Source of the DNA: Taenia hydatigena
Taxonomy: Eukaryota; Platyhelminthes; Cestoda; Cyclophyllidea; Taeniidae
NCBI GenBank assembly: GCA_036345935.2
Contig: JADWOT020000005.1
Location: 2,536,696 to 2,600,695, forward strand
Direction: 5' to 3'
Length of the DNA stretch: 64,000 nt
The notes beneath the pieces were generated by a model. The model saw only the letters and a list, made by a program, of their open reading frames with translations. It ran no database searches and was not told where the DNA came from. The position numbers and the translations under genes are program-made. Numbering within the stretch: the stretch's first letter is position 1; the number at the start of each line of letters is the position of its first letter. Positions 33,951 through 47,817 of this stretch are shown one piece after another.

Positions 33951-36900
33951 CAACTGGCCGGAGGGATAATTTGGCTTTAATCTTTTTTGGTCGTGCTGCG
34001 TTATCACTGGCAAAAATGTTGCAAAAAATCGAAGTGTACCACGACTAGATGGAAAAAACTTATGCCGATGCCAAAATACATGACGATCACCGAACATAAA
34101 TGCTGGTTGCAAAATCTTGCACAAATAGGTACATAAAGAGGCTAAAATATACGACTAGGCTTTTATTTGTTTAAAAAGGATTTGATCAAAGACATACATT
34201 CAAACCAGGCTGCAATAAAACTAGTGTTTTCAAGTGTAACTGGGTTTCGGAGGGAATAGCGGTGGATGAGCACATATTGAAGCACGAAAGCCAGTCCCTA
34301 TTTTCGAAAATTAATGATCTTTTAATGATCCGCTTAATTATGATCCAACTTTAATTGTTTAATGTTCTAAAATAATTTTGCTCATTTTGGTGTGTTAAAG
34401 TTGCGTAGTACATGTATATGTGTATGAGAACCTTTGCTCAAATTTTGAGGGTGCTGGGATGAAATAAAGGTAATTTCGTTGCCTCATAGGTGCTAGAAAA
34501 TGGTTATATCTTTCGGATAAAGCCAAAGCCATTTGCACTAGCCTTAATTTCGACATCCCACTCTAGGTGATATATGTATTACGGTATTTCGTGGGTAAAT
34601 TGTTAGCAGCTTGAGGCCTCTGAAACAGCAGCCAATAAACTAGCCCAATTTTTCACCGGTACTGTGCATTTAAAGAGCCCAGCAGTGCCCTTGCGTGTAA
34701 CCTGTTCATTTCTGACGCGGGTATGACATGCAACAACCATTTCTCAATTATTAGTTACATTCAAACAACCATAAGTATTGCACATTAATCGCGCCTTCTC
34801 AAAGGTAATGTCTGCATGCGCTATTTCCCATGTTATTATTACTTGCAGTATGATTTGGACTTTGTCTTTGCATCTGACTAGAGTTGTGCGCTGAATGATG
34901 TCTTTTTGGTGCGGAGTTATGCATTACAGAAGGAGTGGTATATTTTATTGCAAAAAATACATCTCTACTCTACAGGTGGTGGAACTTGTGGTGTGCACAA
35001 AGGTTTGGGAATAACCCGTTGAGCCCCACTAGGTCTCCTTGCCGATATATGTTGTTCTTACTGAGTTTGTTGCAATATCTTCTCTGCCCGAGAAATTGCA
35101 GTCCTATGTACGAGATGACATTGTCCAGGACATGTAAAATTCCCTTAGCGGTGCGTTTCTAGTGAAACCGTTTAACAGTCCTCGCTATTTACCATTTGTA
35201 CCCATCAGCTGTCTATTGTCTTACAAGTGTAGGTGATAGGCAAGTCTTAGAAACGTTTTGACACTTTAACCTGTTTGCGCTTATTAGCAATGTTGCACAA
35301 ATTCCGCATCTCTTGGGATCCATATTATTAAAGTAAGTGGAAATAGGTAAAAAAATCATTCCCGGGTCCTACGATTTCCAAAAGCGTCTATTGAACTGGT
35401 TAAACTTTAAATTTTGGTACTACGAGATGGCTTTATTGAATTGTTACCGAGACTTTCGCTTAACCTATATTTGCATCTCCAAAGTGCCACTCGGTGAATC
35501 ACCGACATGCTTTCTACTGCCTCTTTTTCGGGAAACAAATGTCATCTGTCACGTCTCATTAGTGGGTCGTTTTGCATTCACAAAATTGAAGAGAGACTAC
35601 TTAGCTTTTGCAGAAGTGGTGGAATAAGACTGTCAATTAGCGCTTGCGCAAAATTTAAAATTTCTTCTGGGCAGAATCTTTGGCTGGATAAGGTACACTC
35701 TATGCACTTGTAAAGTCCATAATTATCGAACCGAGTGGATTTGCCACATTGCGAAGTAAGATGTTTTATTCATAAGCCCACGAGTCGTACAGTGCTTGAT
35801 CACTCCTACTTAACAATCAAAGCAGCGCTTTTGGAACCTAAAAATCAAAAGCGTAAGCTTACTCAATCTCGAAAATGGTGGATGCCGAAAAGGATCTTTT
35901 GAATCAATAAACTAACGCTTTTATGCTATAGGTTACGTGGTTCAAAGAGGGGTATAGAGCGATGAACTATTCCAAGTTAAACAAAAACTAGAATTATTCA
36001 ACATTAACTCCCGATAATTAATTTGCTTCCACTTCTTTGTAGACTCTCACCAATACCTTACTTTGCATCTGTTTTTTAGGAAGCCACCTCAGATGCACTA
36101 ATGCTTTACCTGCCAAAATGTATTAACACGGTAGGTTGGCACCGTGACATCGCGTAGTCACAATTGATGAAATTGAGCTTCACGCACCTTCAGCTTCTTA
36201 AAACTAAGAATTAAACTAAGGATTTTCAATGGATTCCCTCAATGCCCCCACAGATTTTAGCGATCAACAATGCGCCACACTCATTATTTTATTGAAACAG
36301 TAGACCTCGCTTCTGTTTTTAAGCGTCTCTTGATTAAAAATTAAGTTGCACAATTCGCAGATAGTATTCTGTAATGTGAACATAGAAGTGGAATCAACCA
36401 ATTCTCCTATTTGTTTCTAAGGAGTGCGATGGTATACTAATTTAAAGCTAGGTAAGGTGGTAAATTGTACAGCAAAAGGATGAGAAAGTGAGCCCCTTTC
36501 TGAGACACTGCGGTTAATAATTTATGGTTGGTAAGGGAGGGTGGGGCTCCTGAAATGGCTATGAAGGTGCTAAATTGCTTATTAGTGGTTCTCATTGGGG
36601 TAGAGAAGAGTAGTAGCTATGTGACACCCTCCACGCGTTAGCATATTTTAATGCGGACGCTCGTCAATGGTTACTTCTGGCCAATGTGCCCGTTAACGCG
36701 AGAGTAGGACTGGTATTAAACACATGGAGTGAATTCACTTTGACAAGGACACACTCTCTCCAAAGCCGAAGCTGAAGTGACTACAGGAAGGGAAGAAAAA
36801 TTATGCCTTTCGAGATAATAAGCTTGCAGATTTTTGAGTGAATATTAACTTATACCCTTTTTCACTAGCCGATCGTGCATGTTGCGATCGAGAAATTGGG

Positions 36901-39900
36901 ATAGCTGAGCGAGCTCTTTGAGACGACCGAGAAGCGAAAGCGATTATAAAGCAGTAGACCTGAGAAGTGAAAGAGAGGTTGGCATTGTTTAATGCGCTTA
37001 ATGCAAATCAAGAATTGCCTTCACCTCTTGAGTGAAGGAAACATTTTCAGACTTTATAACTGTTTTTACAAAAGTGCATTGTTAAGTGACCGCTAAAGTG
37101 CAGAACTTTCGTCCTAGTAAAGTGAATGTAAAATTATTACCAGGAATTCAATAACCTTGCATTTATGGACCACTTTTTACCTGTAAGTGCTGGTTAGGAC
37201 AATTTATTATTAAATCATAAAGTCCCCATTAATACGATGCGTTGAAGCTGCATCTTTTTGCTCATTCCATATTGTCTGCATTCCAAAGTATCTTAATAAC
37301 CATAATACACTTTAATTCTTCCACAGAAGTTCCTACTTTCAAATCTGGTATGGCAAAATAAACTGACTTGAAAATTTCTATTAGCTTCCCAGTAGACTGC
37401 AGCACGAATTATCGGCGAGTTACCTCCGACTTTATAGATTCGTATTGCTCGAAGGATTTTCACCGAGCTGGATGGAATGTCCCCATATTTATAACATTCC
37501 TTTTTAAAGTGCAATGGTCTGAGATCCTGCAGTACAATAATGTGACCGCCATATTCGCCGCAATTTTTCATCTCGATTCAAGCTTGGATAGCAAATTGAA
37601 ATGCTTACCTCTTCATTTTCTTGTCTGAGTGTAGCCCTTTGCTTTAGATCCATTTCCACACTTTATTTGCCTTTGATTTAGCTACCGTTCAACTCCTACT
37701 TGATGTAGTTTGCAAGCATCGCTTTTGCCTCTACTAATTTTCACTGAAAAGTCGAATACTTGAGACGTTAAAATCTTTTGTTTTCGGAATATATTTCGGG
37801 TGATCACACGACAAATAAAGACACTTTAAGTCTCAAAGTAAGGTGTCTTAAGGCGCCAAAGTTCAATTCATGCATTTTATGCATCCGAAGAAGATTTCGT
37901 CTTCATGCCGAAAAGCTTATCAACAAAATTAAGCTTACGTGAGTTAAGGTGCCTGTTCTTTCTATCAACTTAATTTTAAGGGGTAACTGGTGATAAGTTC
38001 CATGAACGTTGAGTACAAATGCTTACAGGTGGTAAATGGTTGGAATTCATTCTGATTTTTTGGGTAACAGGCATCATTCCGTCACTTAACACTTTTGTGC
38101 TTGGAAACGTTGAAAAGACGCATAAAGACTGGCTACTTTCATTTTAACTTTAAAAATGATTTTATTATGCCCAGAATGCCCATTAATTCCATTGGTAGTG
38201 TCCAGCTAGAAAGTATATTTGTTTGTTATGGACATTAAAAAACCTTACAAATGGAGACTACTTTAAAACGCAGCTCTTACTGCAGACATCTGATCCCATC
38301 TGGAGCCGGTGTCATTTATAGGTTGCAGTTTTTGTCAGCGCGTCTAAACTAGTTTTGCCAAGCTGTTTATGGAAGCGTGAAAACTGGCCAACTAGTGAGT
38401 TAGGCCACGTTGCGTTAGAAAATCGAGGTCACACTCTTAATTCGCATTGTACCACTTCGTGCATTTAATACACTCCAATTTGGCCACTTCGCAATGCTTG
38501 GCCAACTACGTTAAACTGCAGTTACAGCTGCGAATGGACGACTGTTGAGCAGAAACATCCGAGCACTCTTCTCGGAAGGCTCGACCCATGCAATCAAATC
38601 TACTCGTATTTTAATGGCTGACGATTGAGTGTCTGTATCTGGAGGAAGTGTTAAATGGCGTTCGATTTATCTCCATTTCGTTTAGAACCGTGATTCATCC
38701 ATGGCAAATGAGCCACAAAGAATGATTAGGGTTTCGCTATACTTGGAAGCATATGCACACTGCTAGTGGTATGGTTATCAGTCTGAACGTGAACGGCACT
38801 TTGTTTTGATGACCAGACTTAGTACTTCAGGACACCTCTAAGGTCATTCTAGTTCACCTACGTACACTCATGTAAGTAAAGACAGTTCCATAGCGAGCCA
38901 TACTGCTAGCCTTTGACATGGTAACCTGTTTGTCTAATTACTTCTGCTCCCGCGAGTTACACATCGAAATTCGCGATGCGGTACATGGGGATTCAAGTGC
39001 CAATTCGTTAAGATTCAAATATCATGATTTGTGCCGAGCACAGGTTAATCGCAAGCTTCCAATTTCCAGAGAACAGAGATCGATAAGGAGAGCACACTGA
39101 AGACAATGGGACAAGACAAGAAGGGTTGAAAGGACGAGGAAGGCGGATGCATTTCAAAATCGAAGGGGCGAAAAGGAGGTCCAGTTCGAAGGTACAAAAC
39201 CTTGATTTGGCAACTTCAAGGAGAGTCCAGTACTATTACAGCACCCGTTTCCGCATCACTTTGTGCGGGAAGGAAAAGGTGTGAATGGTCAATAAGCCAT
39301 TTCTCATTTCCTTCTAACCTTCCCTGCTCAGCACAGGAATTCACTTAAGCCTCTGCACTCAAATAGGCCTCAAAAGAGGTAAGACAATTCTGAAGGCCTG
39401 GAGGAATGTCTACCTACTTTTCCAGCCTCGCTGACAGACTGGACACATTTGCAGTTTTTAAATCGAGAGGGGTTTGCAAATGGGTCGAACTCATAGGTGG
39501 TTCCAAAAAAACTAGGGGTCCGAATCTAAATCAAATGGATTGGTTGCCAATTCATCATATTTGGAATATGTCACGCACATTAGACGCATAAACACAGCCG
39601 ATCCCAAACCGCAAAGACCGCATAACCAATGAAGCGTAGAATGACCACATACGACTAAGAAAATAATCGTGAACAATAAATCACACGAGTAATTTCAACT
39701 AATGTAACCTGCCAATGGTTTAGCCAGCAAATTCAAAACAAAACTCGTCAAATGAAAGGATAAGAAGGATAGGGGTGTTACCATGTCAGATTGGGTTGAT
39801 TTTAGTCCGGCTTAATACGTTTATAAATTACAAGAAATACACAAAGCAGAGATAACAAGAAGGTTCAACGGGACGGACATTTAAATTGGCGTAGAATGAA

Positions 39901-40061
39901 TGGATGCGAAATGAATCTATATGGGATGGCCAAAAGTTTGATATGATGACTGGGCAGATAAAGGAGCGATAAAAGCAGACGCGGGTGGAAGGGCAAAGGA
40001 CGGTGGACGGTACCTGAAACCTGGTTACTCTTGTCTAAAGCTCTTCGGCCTCAACCCGCGC
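33951..40061. other. Long gene-poor stretch
   Basis: Six kilobases with only weak frames (34935-35162, 35337-35627, 37293-37628 on both strands, 38918-39100, 39406-39591). 39100-39200 is purine-rich. No repeats were matched within the window. Confidence 0.45.
35337..35627 (+). CDS. Unidentified 96-codon open frame
   Basis: The frame starts at GTG 35337 and is aromatic-rich (LLNWLNFKFWYYEMALLNCY) with a basic C-terminal part (TKLKRDYLAFAEVVE). There is no clear acceptor and an overlapping plus frame is also open. Weak support only. Confidence 0.18.
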   Translation: MEIGKKIIPGSYDFQKRLLNWLNFKFWYYEMALLNCYRDFRLTYICISKVPLGESPTCFLLPLFRETNVICHVSLVGRFAFTKLKRDYLAFAEVVE

Positions 40062-40208
40062 TCATTTGTAACTCTGCTCCGATCCAAAACCTTCTCTTAT
40101 GGCCGTGGAAGTAGCCTGTGTGGCAGCAATTTGATCAGCTAGATTGTAGAGGACTGTGTCCAGATTCTTCGCTACCTCCAAAAAGTCAATTGCAGTGATG
40201 TCAGCCAT
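40062..40208 (-). CDS. Small open frame, 48 codons
   Basis: An ATG at 40208 opens MADITAIDFLEVAKNLDTVL and ends IREGFGSEQSYK before TGA at 40062. The heptad-like spacing of hydrophobic residues (I, L, V, L, L, I) suggests a short amphipathic helix. It lies about 700 bases downstream, on the same strand, of the candidate exon at 40908-41054. The product was not recognised. Confidence 0.28.
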   Translation of the reverse strand: MADITAIDFLEVAKNLDTVLYNLADQIAATQATSTAIREGFGSEQSYK

Positions 40209-40907
40209 TACGAGCTATTTTAGAGTGTCACACATGACACCACCTCTAGCAACACGCTCGTCACTGATTGGGACCTCTGCAGTTCCGCTGCAGCCGCCAT
40301 TGATAGCGAGTTCCGTGGGGATGAGTAACCTGCTTAAGTTGTACTTAGAATCATCCGGACTATACTAGGTCGCACACAAATACAACATGTGCTTTTAATC
40401 TTCCACCAGTTATACGCTCATTTAGGCCCTCTGTTTTGCTTGACGAATTCGCCTCCTACTCTCAGCTCTGCCTGTTCTCATGGCTTCTGTGCTCCCTTTT
40501 GCTTTCTCGAGTACTTCAAGAGAATTAGTTTGGCAAGTTGAGTGTTCCTCATTAGCATCGTAGAATGGCCCATTTTGGTCAAATTCGTCCAGCTATAACT
40601 CTCACGAAGAGGCTAGAAAAAAGGGGGAATCAATGAATATATCGATAGTTGAGTTGATAAACGTGTAGTTATGCAGGTCAGCAGATCCAGAGATAGACGC
40701 GGAGGTAGTCAGGCGCCCTGAACGATGTTCACATGCAGGATCGCATTGATAGATAAGTCCAGTCCATAGTAGCGTAGACAATTTTGTTAATTGGAATGTC
40801 TTGATCCACTAAATGGAACAAAGGCTAACGGCATGCAGGCAAAGAGGAGAATGTGGGTGAAGGTGGGCGAAGGAAGGAATACTGCACGAAAAAGATGATT
40901 AACGATA

Positions 40908-41054
40908 TTAGTCCTGCATTTTGAAGGCTCTCAAAAGCTCCTTGATTACCGTTTCAAAGTAGTCGACCATGATGCAGTCAATAACATAATCTGGCATGGC
41001 ACCACTGCTTTTTGTGAATGACATCTCAGCAACACTTCTTGAGCCCATGCTAAT
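40908..41054 (-). CDS. Candidate last exon, 48 codons, good acceptor
   Basis: The acceptor region (CATCTCTAACACAG) includes a branch-like CTAAC. The phase-0 frame reads ISMGSRSVAEMSFTKSSGAM, then PDYVIDCIMVDYFETVIKEL, ending FKMQD and TAA. It looks strongly coding. The AMP followed by a helix faintly recalls the N-terminal part of dynein light chains, but too little agrees to call it. Upstream exons were not found. Confidence 0.38.
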   Translation of the reverse strand: MSMGSRSVAEMSFTKSSGAMPDYVIDCIMVDYFETVIKELLRAFKMQD

Positions 41055-43640
41055 CTGTGTTAGAGATGAGATAAGTTGATGCCTCCATAATTTTTACTGG
41101 CCTTTTGTTATCTAAGATTTAAAGTATTCATTTGGGGTGTGCTTTCTATTTCACGCTGTGTATGAATTTAAGACCGATTATAAGAAAGGCGTATTGCATA
41201 AACAGCCGTCTGACCTCCCCTTCACTGTTACTAATAATGCCTTTATGACTAAGTTAAAAGGAAAGTAGTCAAGCTTTTCCGCGATATACCAAAATTTTAA
41301 CTGATGAGTAAATTGGGCGTTCGGTTAATCGTACTGAGAGATATGGAGGAACATTGAGGTGCTTTTGGTGCATCAGCACGACAAATTCTGCTAAAGAGAA
41401 GCTTAGTTACACTGTATAATAAAAAATTGATGGCGAACTTTGGCATAAATACGCAAGTGCTTAAAAATTGTTTCTTGTGGCCTAAGGGGCAATGCAGCTA
41501 GCCAACAATTAGGGTTATGTGCAGCAGTTATCAGTGTCGCTCCCATCTAAGCAACTTTTTGTGGAAGAATCAATTCATTAAATTAGTCAGATAGGTAAGC
41601 GACCACAATCTGACACATAGGGACTACAACGAGTTAGGCCGTGTGCGCTATAATCTGCTAGACGACTAAGGGGGTATTCGAGTGCGAGTTACCTCAGTTT
41701 ATCGATGCACAAATAGCATTTTGTCATGCTTTGCCATCGCACATGATAGCCTCTTTTGCCTCATCTATTTGTCGTCTATTTCAGACGCACTTTTAAAAAG
41801 TTATTCACACCTCAAAGTTGCTCATTCACTTGCTTGCTTGCTCATTTATCAACATTGAACACGCCAGTTGCCCTCTTAGGTGTTTACTAAATACTATCAA
41901 TATTGAACGCCGCTAGGTGTGACATAGCTCTCTTGCTGTTATTGGGCCAGGCCCTTCGATTAGTGCAATCAATTGAAGGGCTGCGTTCTTTTCATCACCC
42001 TTCAACAGAAGCATGATAAAGGTGTGCTGAATTTCGCGCTATTTGTTTTCTCTATTATTGCATTTTAAACGCATTGCCCTCAACTCATGACAATTACACC
42101 ACCAAGACGGAACCCAAAATTTAGGTTGCTTAGAGGAAAACTGGCTATGGTGCGTGCGATTCCAACTGTTGAGCCTTTGGACTTATGTCAATTGGACGAT
42201 ATGCCTGGGTGAAACAGATGGGCTCTGATTTAATAGAGAACTAGAAATTGATAGAAAATGCACATTTGAAGTAACGGCTGGCGTGTTGCCGTTAAGGCAT
42301 GAAGAAGAGCTAGAGGAGCCAGGGACAAATTTTAGTCAGGCATGCGCAAGTAGTCTTCACCACTCCATAGTAGTTTAAATTGCGATTTGCTCCATAATTT
42401 GAAGTAGAGCAATTCACGCAGGCATCAGAAGGCTAAAAATTGTAAGACCAAGGAAGAGGAAAACATGGTAGTAGTAAAGGAAGATCATATTTCCTCTTTT
42501 GCAGCAGGGCCATCACTTAGGACTTGCGCCTGTGGAGTTAGCATTCACTATTCATTCAAATAGTCCAATGTAACTGCTGACTAGCATAAGGCTGTATCAG
42601 ACTTAGACCATGCCGATATGCGTGTGATTTAAAGAAAACGGTAGATCACATGGCTGAACTCAACAAATTGCCATGTGTTTTGCACTTTTAAAACCACCCG
42701 ACACCTTCTCAAAGGCCGACAGCCTAAAAAGGAGAGCGCATAAAAATGCCTCCCATTTAAGAAGAGAAATAGAGTTTGTTTAAATTCGGTTAATTTTTTT
42801 CAGCCCCACTACATGTACTTCATCTATTCTACAATATGGATTCTTCATGGACCTTTTCTAAGGGCATGCAGAGCAATCGCTGAAGTTTTATCACTAATTT
42901 AGGTTTTAATTATCCATGTTTGAAACGTAAAACGAAACACCCTTAAAATGCTAGGGCTTTTAAGTGCCAATTGTTTCTGGTTTTCGCAAGTTAGAAAATC
43001 ACTGGCGGGGCAACAAATTTGCCCGAAAAGTGGAAAATACCAAATTAAATTTATTGACCAGTCAATTAATAGTAACAAATGAGGTTGAAACTATAGCGCC
43101 AATTCGATCAACTGTATTTGTCAGCATTTATGATGCTCTTTTGACTTCAGTTAGCAAAGTGAGCCAATGTAGAAGCTAACTGATAATCAGTTTGTGATCC
43201 GCAGTTTATTGGACGGGTGGCCAACACTTTTCTTTGCAGGACATGTGCCCTTTTCTCTTTTTTTATGGCGGCATTCGGCGCTACATTCTCTATCTAAGGG
43301 ATTTGTCTCATAGGACTGTCTAGGGCACCAAAGGTTCCACAATTTGTGTCACTAATTAGGTCCGAACCCGAGAAAATCAACGCTTTTGACTGCTCAGGTG
43401 CATATACAGATGTCTGTCTTATTGTTTACTTAACGTTTCTTTATTTAGTGATGCTTTTCCTCATTGTGTTTTGATCAAACAATTGTGGAATCCAATCTGA
43501 ACTTTCAGCTTTCGCCTTCCGACAGTGGCTGCAGTCAGTTATCGTTGTTATCACAGAGAGGACGCATTGTAGAGAGTTTTAATCAAAGCACCACAGAGCC
43601 GAAGCAGCAATGTATGAACGATATTGCTTTCGTGCTCCCT
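41055..43640. other. Gene-poor stretch
   Basis: The plus frame at 42964-43179 is open without support. The frame at 43464-43820 runs across the outer boundary of IR-3 and is therefore not trusted. Confidence 0.45.
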
Positions 43641-45682
43641 TCATTTGACCACAAGGAGGCCCTTACACAACGAGTTAAAGGTGAGAATCCTCATGGGAGA
43701 TACGTTTCGCAGTGTGCAGTGACATGGGTGTCATTTCACATGTCCATACACGTCACTATATGCGGTCGCAATGACTCGTTTGTGAAAAGCAAACCACCCC
43801 ATACACTGGTGGGACCATGAATCGTGAGCTGTGCAAGTAAAGCACCTCGTCTCGCAGAACGGGTGGTCTTAGACTTCACCGAAATCCGACTAAACAACTA
43901 ATAGCATAGATCCATGATAAAATTTGGTGATAGGGTGCTATAAGACAGGCAACATGAGACGAAAACCATTAATATCAAGAGAGCAAGTGTCAGGAATTGT
44001 GTGAATGTTGCATGGAATCTCTTCCAATGCTTTAACCAAAATGAGTGACGGGTGAGCTGATGTGTTTGGCCCAGAAATGCGAGGTGTGGTGGATCATATG
44101 ATGGGTTCAAAGCAATATCAAGCAAAGCCAAGCCGTAAAAGTGCATAAATGGCTATGCGCTTGATTCATCAATTTTATTGCTTGTGTGTAAACTTTTCAG
44201 GACTCGGCTAGCGGGATATAAAAACATGACGATTCGTAGGGAATCGCAGTTGGTAGGAACTGAAATGCGTTGCCCGTTGCAGGGTATGGAGGGAAGCGAG
44301 AACCAAAGCTGCATATTGGCCAAGAATAGTGAGATGGAAACATCATAGCACTAAAGCGTTTGAAAACTAAAACAAGGTCTGACATGCGTTTAGGCCATCG
44401 TTGATGGTGGGGAATAAATGTGATGTGCCAAATCCTGCTTGTCAACAGCCCATGGATTCCCGACGAATTGCCCTTATTTGCATAAAATAGTAACCAGATA
44501 GCAAAAAAGTTGTAAATATTAATTTGTTTGCATATGTTCAGCAAGGACTGTGAGAAAAACGTCGCCGCATTGAAAAATGGAACGAAAACCGCTAATGCGG
44601 TGCAAGTAGAATGAGCAAATAAGCCAAAATTCATGAATATCGTAGGAACGAAATCGACAAATTTCATGTGAACTTCTTATAGAAGAACTTTCTAATTCTT
44701 CAAAACAGGAGAGTGCCATGTGAACCGCACTGGTTCATTCGACACCTTCAAAGTAACTTCAAAGATTGTCACGGAAGAATGACAAAATCTCACTCGCATT
44801 AGCTCACGTGCATTGTTCTAGTACAATTCGCCTTCGAAAATAAGGCTAGCTGGGTGTTGGGAATAAGAGCACTCGCTGTCATGGCATGATACTCCGGGTT
44901 GCTTGCACCTAACATTTATGATATGGGTGTGAAGGGCGTGTGACTTGAAAGAAGGCGGTATCACATGCTGTGCACTCCGATGAAAAATCCCATTATTGCA
45001 TGTGGTTTTTCCTATTCGTGAGACTTTTTATCGGTGACTGCAATTAGTCGCCTAGCTCATGGAATATAGTGCCGTTGGATTGGCTGTCCTTTATCAAAGT
45101 CCTTATTGTGCGTCAACGTGCAAACGAGTAGTTGTGGATGGGCAAAGGAGATTAAGTGGTGCATCAAATAAGCACACCACTCTTGTGCAGAACAAACATG
45201 GCTAAAATCAAGGAAGGAGTGCACGTGTTATGATAAAGTCATGGAGCCCATTTACCGGCTGTGCTACTTCGTATATGATCTTATGCTCTTTGCTATGCAA
45301 ATCGATAAAAACACTTCGCCAAATCTGACGGCCAGTTGAGAGCGTAGGGACGATTTTTGGCAAGGACGATCCCTACTTTGCATAGAACTTTACGAATGCT
45401 TTGCTCTATCGACTGATGGATGAGCTGTTGTGGTGTACCCGGGGATATGGATTGTGCTTATTCAAAGAAACTTCTAAGAGTGCTACGTTGAAAACGAAAT
45501 CACACACTCAAGTGCCTCTTTCGCTTATCAGCTTAAACATATGCGAGATGAAATACAAAGGGACATGATTGGAGCAATATGCACGGATGAAAAACCGTCA
45601 ATTTAAGCAGGTGATAGGAAATTAATGTAGTGTCGCTCGTGGGATATGCAGAAATAGGAAACATAAATTTGCAATTCTACCA
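43641..45682 (+). repeat. Left arm of the 2 kb inverted repeat (IR-3)
   Basis: The reverse complement of this segment recurs at 54116-56160. The arms are about 2042 and 2045 bases, with only scattered single-base differences seen by eye (for example near 43697, 43860, 44407 and 44452) and one T4/T5 length change. Identity is therefore about 99% or better across most of the arm, falling off over the innermost 30 bases near 45655-45682. The longest open frame inside (minus, 44197-44667, 156 codons) is broken in the other arm by the T-run change, so it is unlikely to be coding. Nothing in the arm was recognised as transposase or other protein. It could be an inverted segmental duplication, or the long terminal repeats of an unrecognised element. 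Confidence 0.95.
44047..44120 (+). repeat. Dispersed repeat, copy 1 (inside the IR-3 arm)
   Basis: GTGACGGGTGAGCTGATG and then GTGGTGGATCATATGATGGG align with 47818-47980 and 48338-48500 in the same orientation. The copies are much more diverged than the two IR-3 arms. Confidence 0.55.
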
Positions 45683-46136
45683 TGCAGGCGTTGATTTATA
45701 ATCGCATTTATCGAATCGTATGAAGAGCAAAGCAAGATCCAATGCGTTAACTGTGTATGAAATGTGTCTTTGAAGTAACGATAAAATGTTTGCTCTTGTG
45801 CCATGCAGGAAAATTTTACAGTTTACAAATTTTAACGTCAGCCATGAAAACCAAAACTGATCTACATTGACTTGCGAGGAAGAATTGTTGATAATATGTA
45901 AGGAATTTTATAACGTAGTTGACTATAAGTAACAAGTGAGAGAAATTTTAAAAGAAGCACATTCTTTCGCCTTCGCATAAATGTGTGCCAAGCGGATCGT
46001 AATGGATCATTAGACAAATACAAATTTACTTAAAGGGATGTCGTTTTTAATTTGAATTGGTGCTGACTCATAAACTATGCAGCGAATTCCAGTTAGTTGT
46101 GAACCTTCCAAGGCTAAAACCTATGCTGTTGAAAGA

Positions 46137-46148
46137 GGGGGGGGGGGG
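46137..46148 (+). repeat. Poly(G) run of 12
   Basis: Twelve consecutive G in an AT-rich setting inside the IR-3 loop. It is a length-unstable homopolymer, and its true length may be misassembled. Confidence 0.9.
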
Positions 46149-47817
46149 TAGAGCTAATCGCATATGAACTACTGTCTAAGCACAACGACCGACGGAGCCG
46201 CATGCTCCTGTTGAGTATAAGCTTTACAGTCAGCTAAGCATTCAAAAGTAACGCCTTTTATGCAAAATAAAAACTGTAAGTTCTTATGCTGATCAATTAT
46301 TTTGGTTCTTTTTTTCTGCCGCATGTCAGTTTATAGCAATCTGACAATTATTTTAATCCTCCTCGTCTTAGCAGCTAATCTATCTAGTTAAAAGGCCGAC
46401 CGCTTCGCACTTTGTTTTGAAAGTCAAATTTCGTTATCAAAATCGATGTAACGAAATTCATTTAACTTGGCTAGTAGGAACTCCTGCTCCCGTATTTTAA
46501 AACGTAGGCGGATAAAAGAACGCTGGGTCCTTTCAACTTGCCCCATTAATTGATCAAATATGATAGACAGAGTAGCACAGTATGTGGTTAAGGGTTCAAG
46601 GTGCGAATCTATCCGTTCGAATACTCTCCGTCATCAGTTTGAATGCCAGCCAGAGATCAACGCCAAACAAAACCGAAAGCAGTTAATTTCTTGCGCCGAG
46701 TTCACCACATTCACCTCCAACTTTTGGTGCAACACAGCGTGGCATTAGCTTGTCCCACTCACTTCTAACACCCCAGACACTATCGTTATTTTTAGGCATA
46801 AGTGCGTGTTGACAATGACTTGCTACCTATCCCTCACTCATTCCACACTCAATTGCTGCGTGTAACTTTTGCATTCCGGTAAGACAACCGAATTACGTAT
46901 CACTAAACACTGTCAAGCATTGCTCGAAACGGAGGTTTCACACAAACATGCCCATTTCTCACGCCAGAAATATGACAAATTACCTGTAGGCTGATTCTCA
47001 TTCTGGCTACCAAAGTACAGAAACATAGGTCACGATGGGAAGTTACCTTACACTTTCCATTTCCTGATAATGGTCCCTAACTTGTAGCACCGGATGCGCC
47101 GACTCATTGTGCAATTCACGCAATGTTTCGCAGGTGGTACAATCTAAATCATGCATTACTTTTCCATTTTGCCTACGTATTCTCTACAAAATCAAGTGCT
47201 TGTGCGAACCTTTGATTCTTCTTAGGACTCTTAGCATGTCCAGATGATAGAACCACTTTTTAGCCTGCTTGTGGAGTCAGAACGAATGAGCGTGCTGGTC
47301 GTGCCTTGCAATGAAACCATATCACCATACAATGCTCGCAATGTTTTATGGTAGAATTTTATCTTCTTGTCTTAATTCCGGGTTTCTTTTTGGATCAATG
47401 GTGCTGGCGCTTATAATACAAACGCTTTAAATCTATCCTTAAGTTCTGGAAAGACCTTTGCCTTGCAGTTATTTATGGCATGTTTCTTTCCCTTTTTTGG
47501 AAAGACTCGATTGTCCTCTTTACGCCAATCGTTTCGAATTTAAGATGTTTATCGTTTATGTCTGCTTTCAGATGGTGCAAACGTGTTGCTTTTCCTCTTT
47601 AAATGATAGTTCCTTTTAAGGCCTGTATTCAGTAAAACTAACTATGTTGCAGCCTATAGTGATCTACTTTTCATTAGTCACATAAAGGCAAGGTGAAAGG
47701 CTGGGAACAGTGTTTTAGTTCGCCATCGAAGTCAACTCGCAGAATGAATCCTCGCACATATTTCACAAAAGGACAACCTTTTTACAGCGAGGTTTTCGCG
47801 ATGTTTTTGCTCTAAGG

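Noticed and set aside
43464..43820. 118-codon plus frame
   Set aside because: It crosses the outer boundary of IR-3 at 43641, so its two halves have different origins.
44197..44667. 156-codon minus frame, the second longest in the window
   Set aside because: It lies in a duplicated repeat arm, its copy is frameshifted, it overlaps a second open frame and it has no motif. Not called as a gene.
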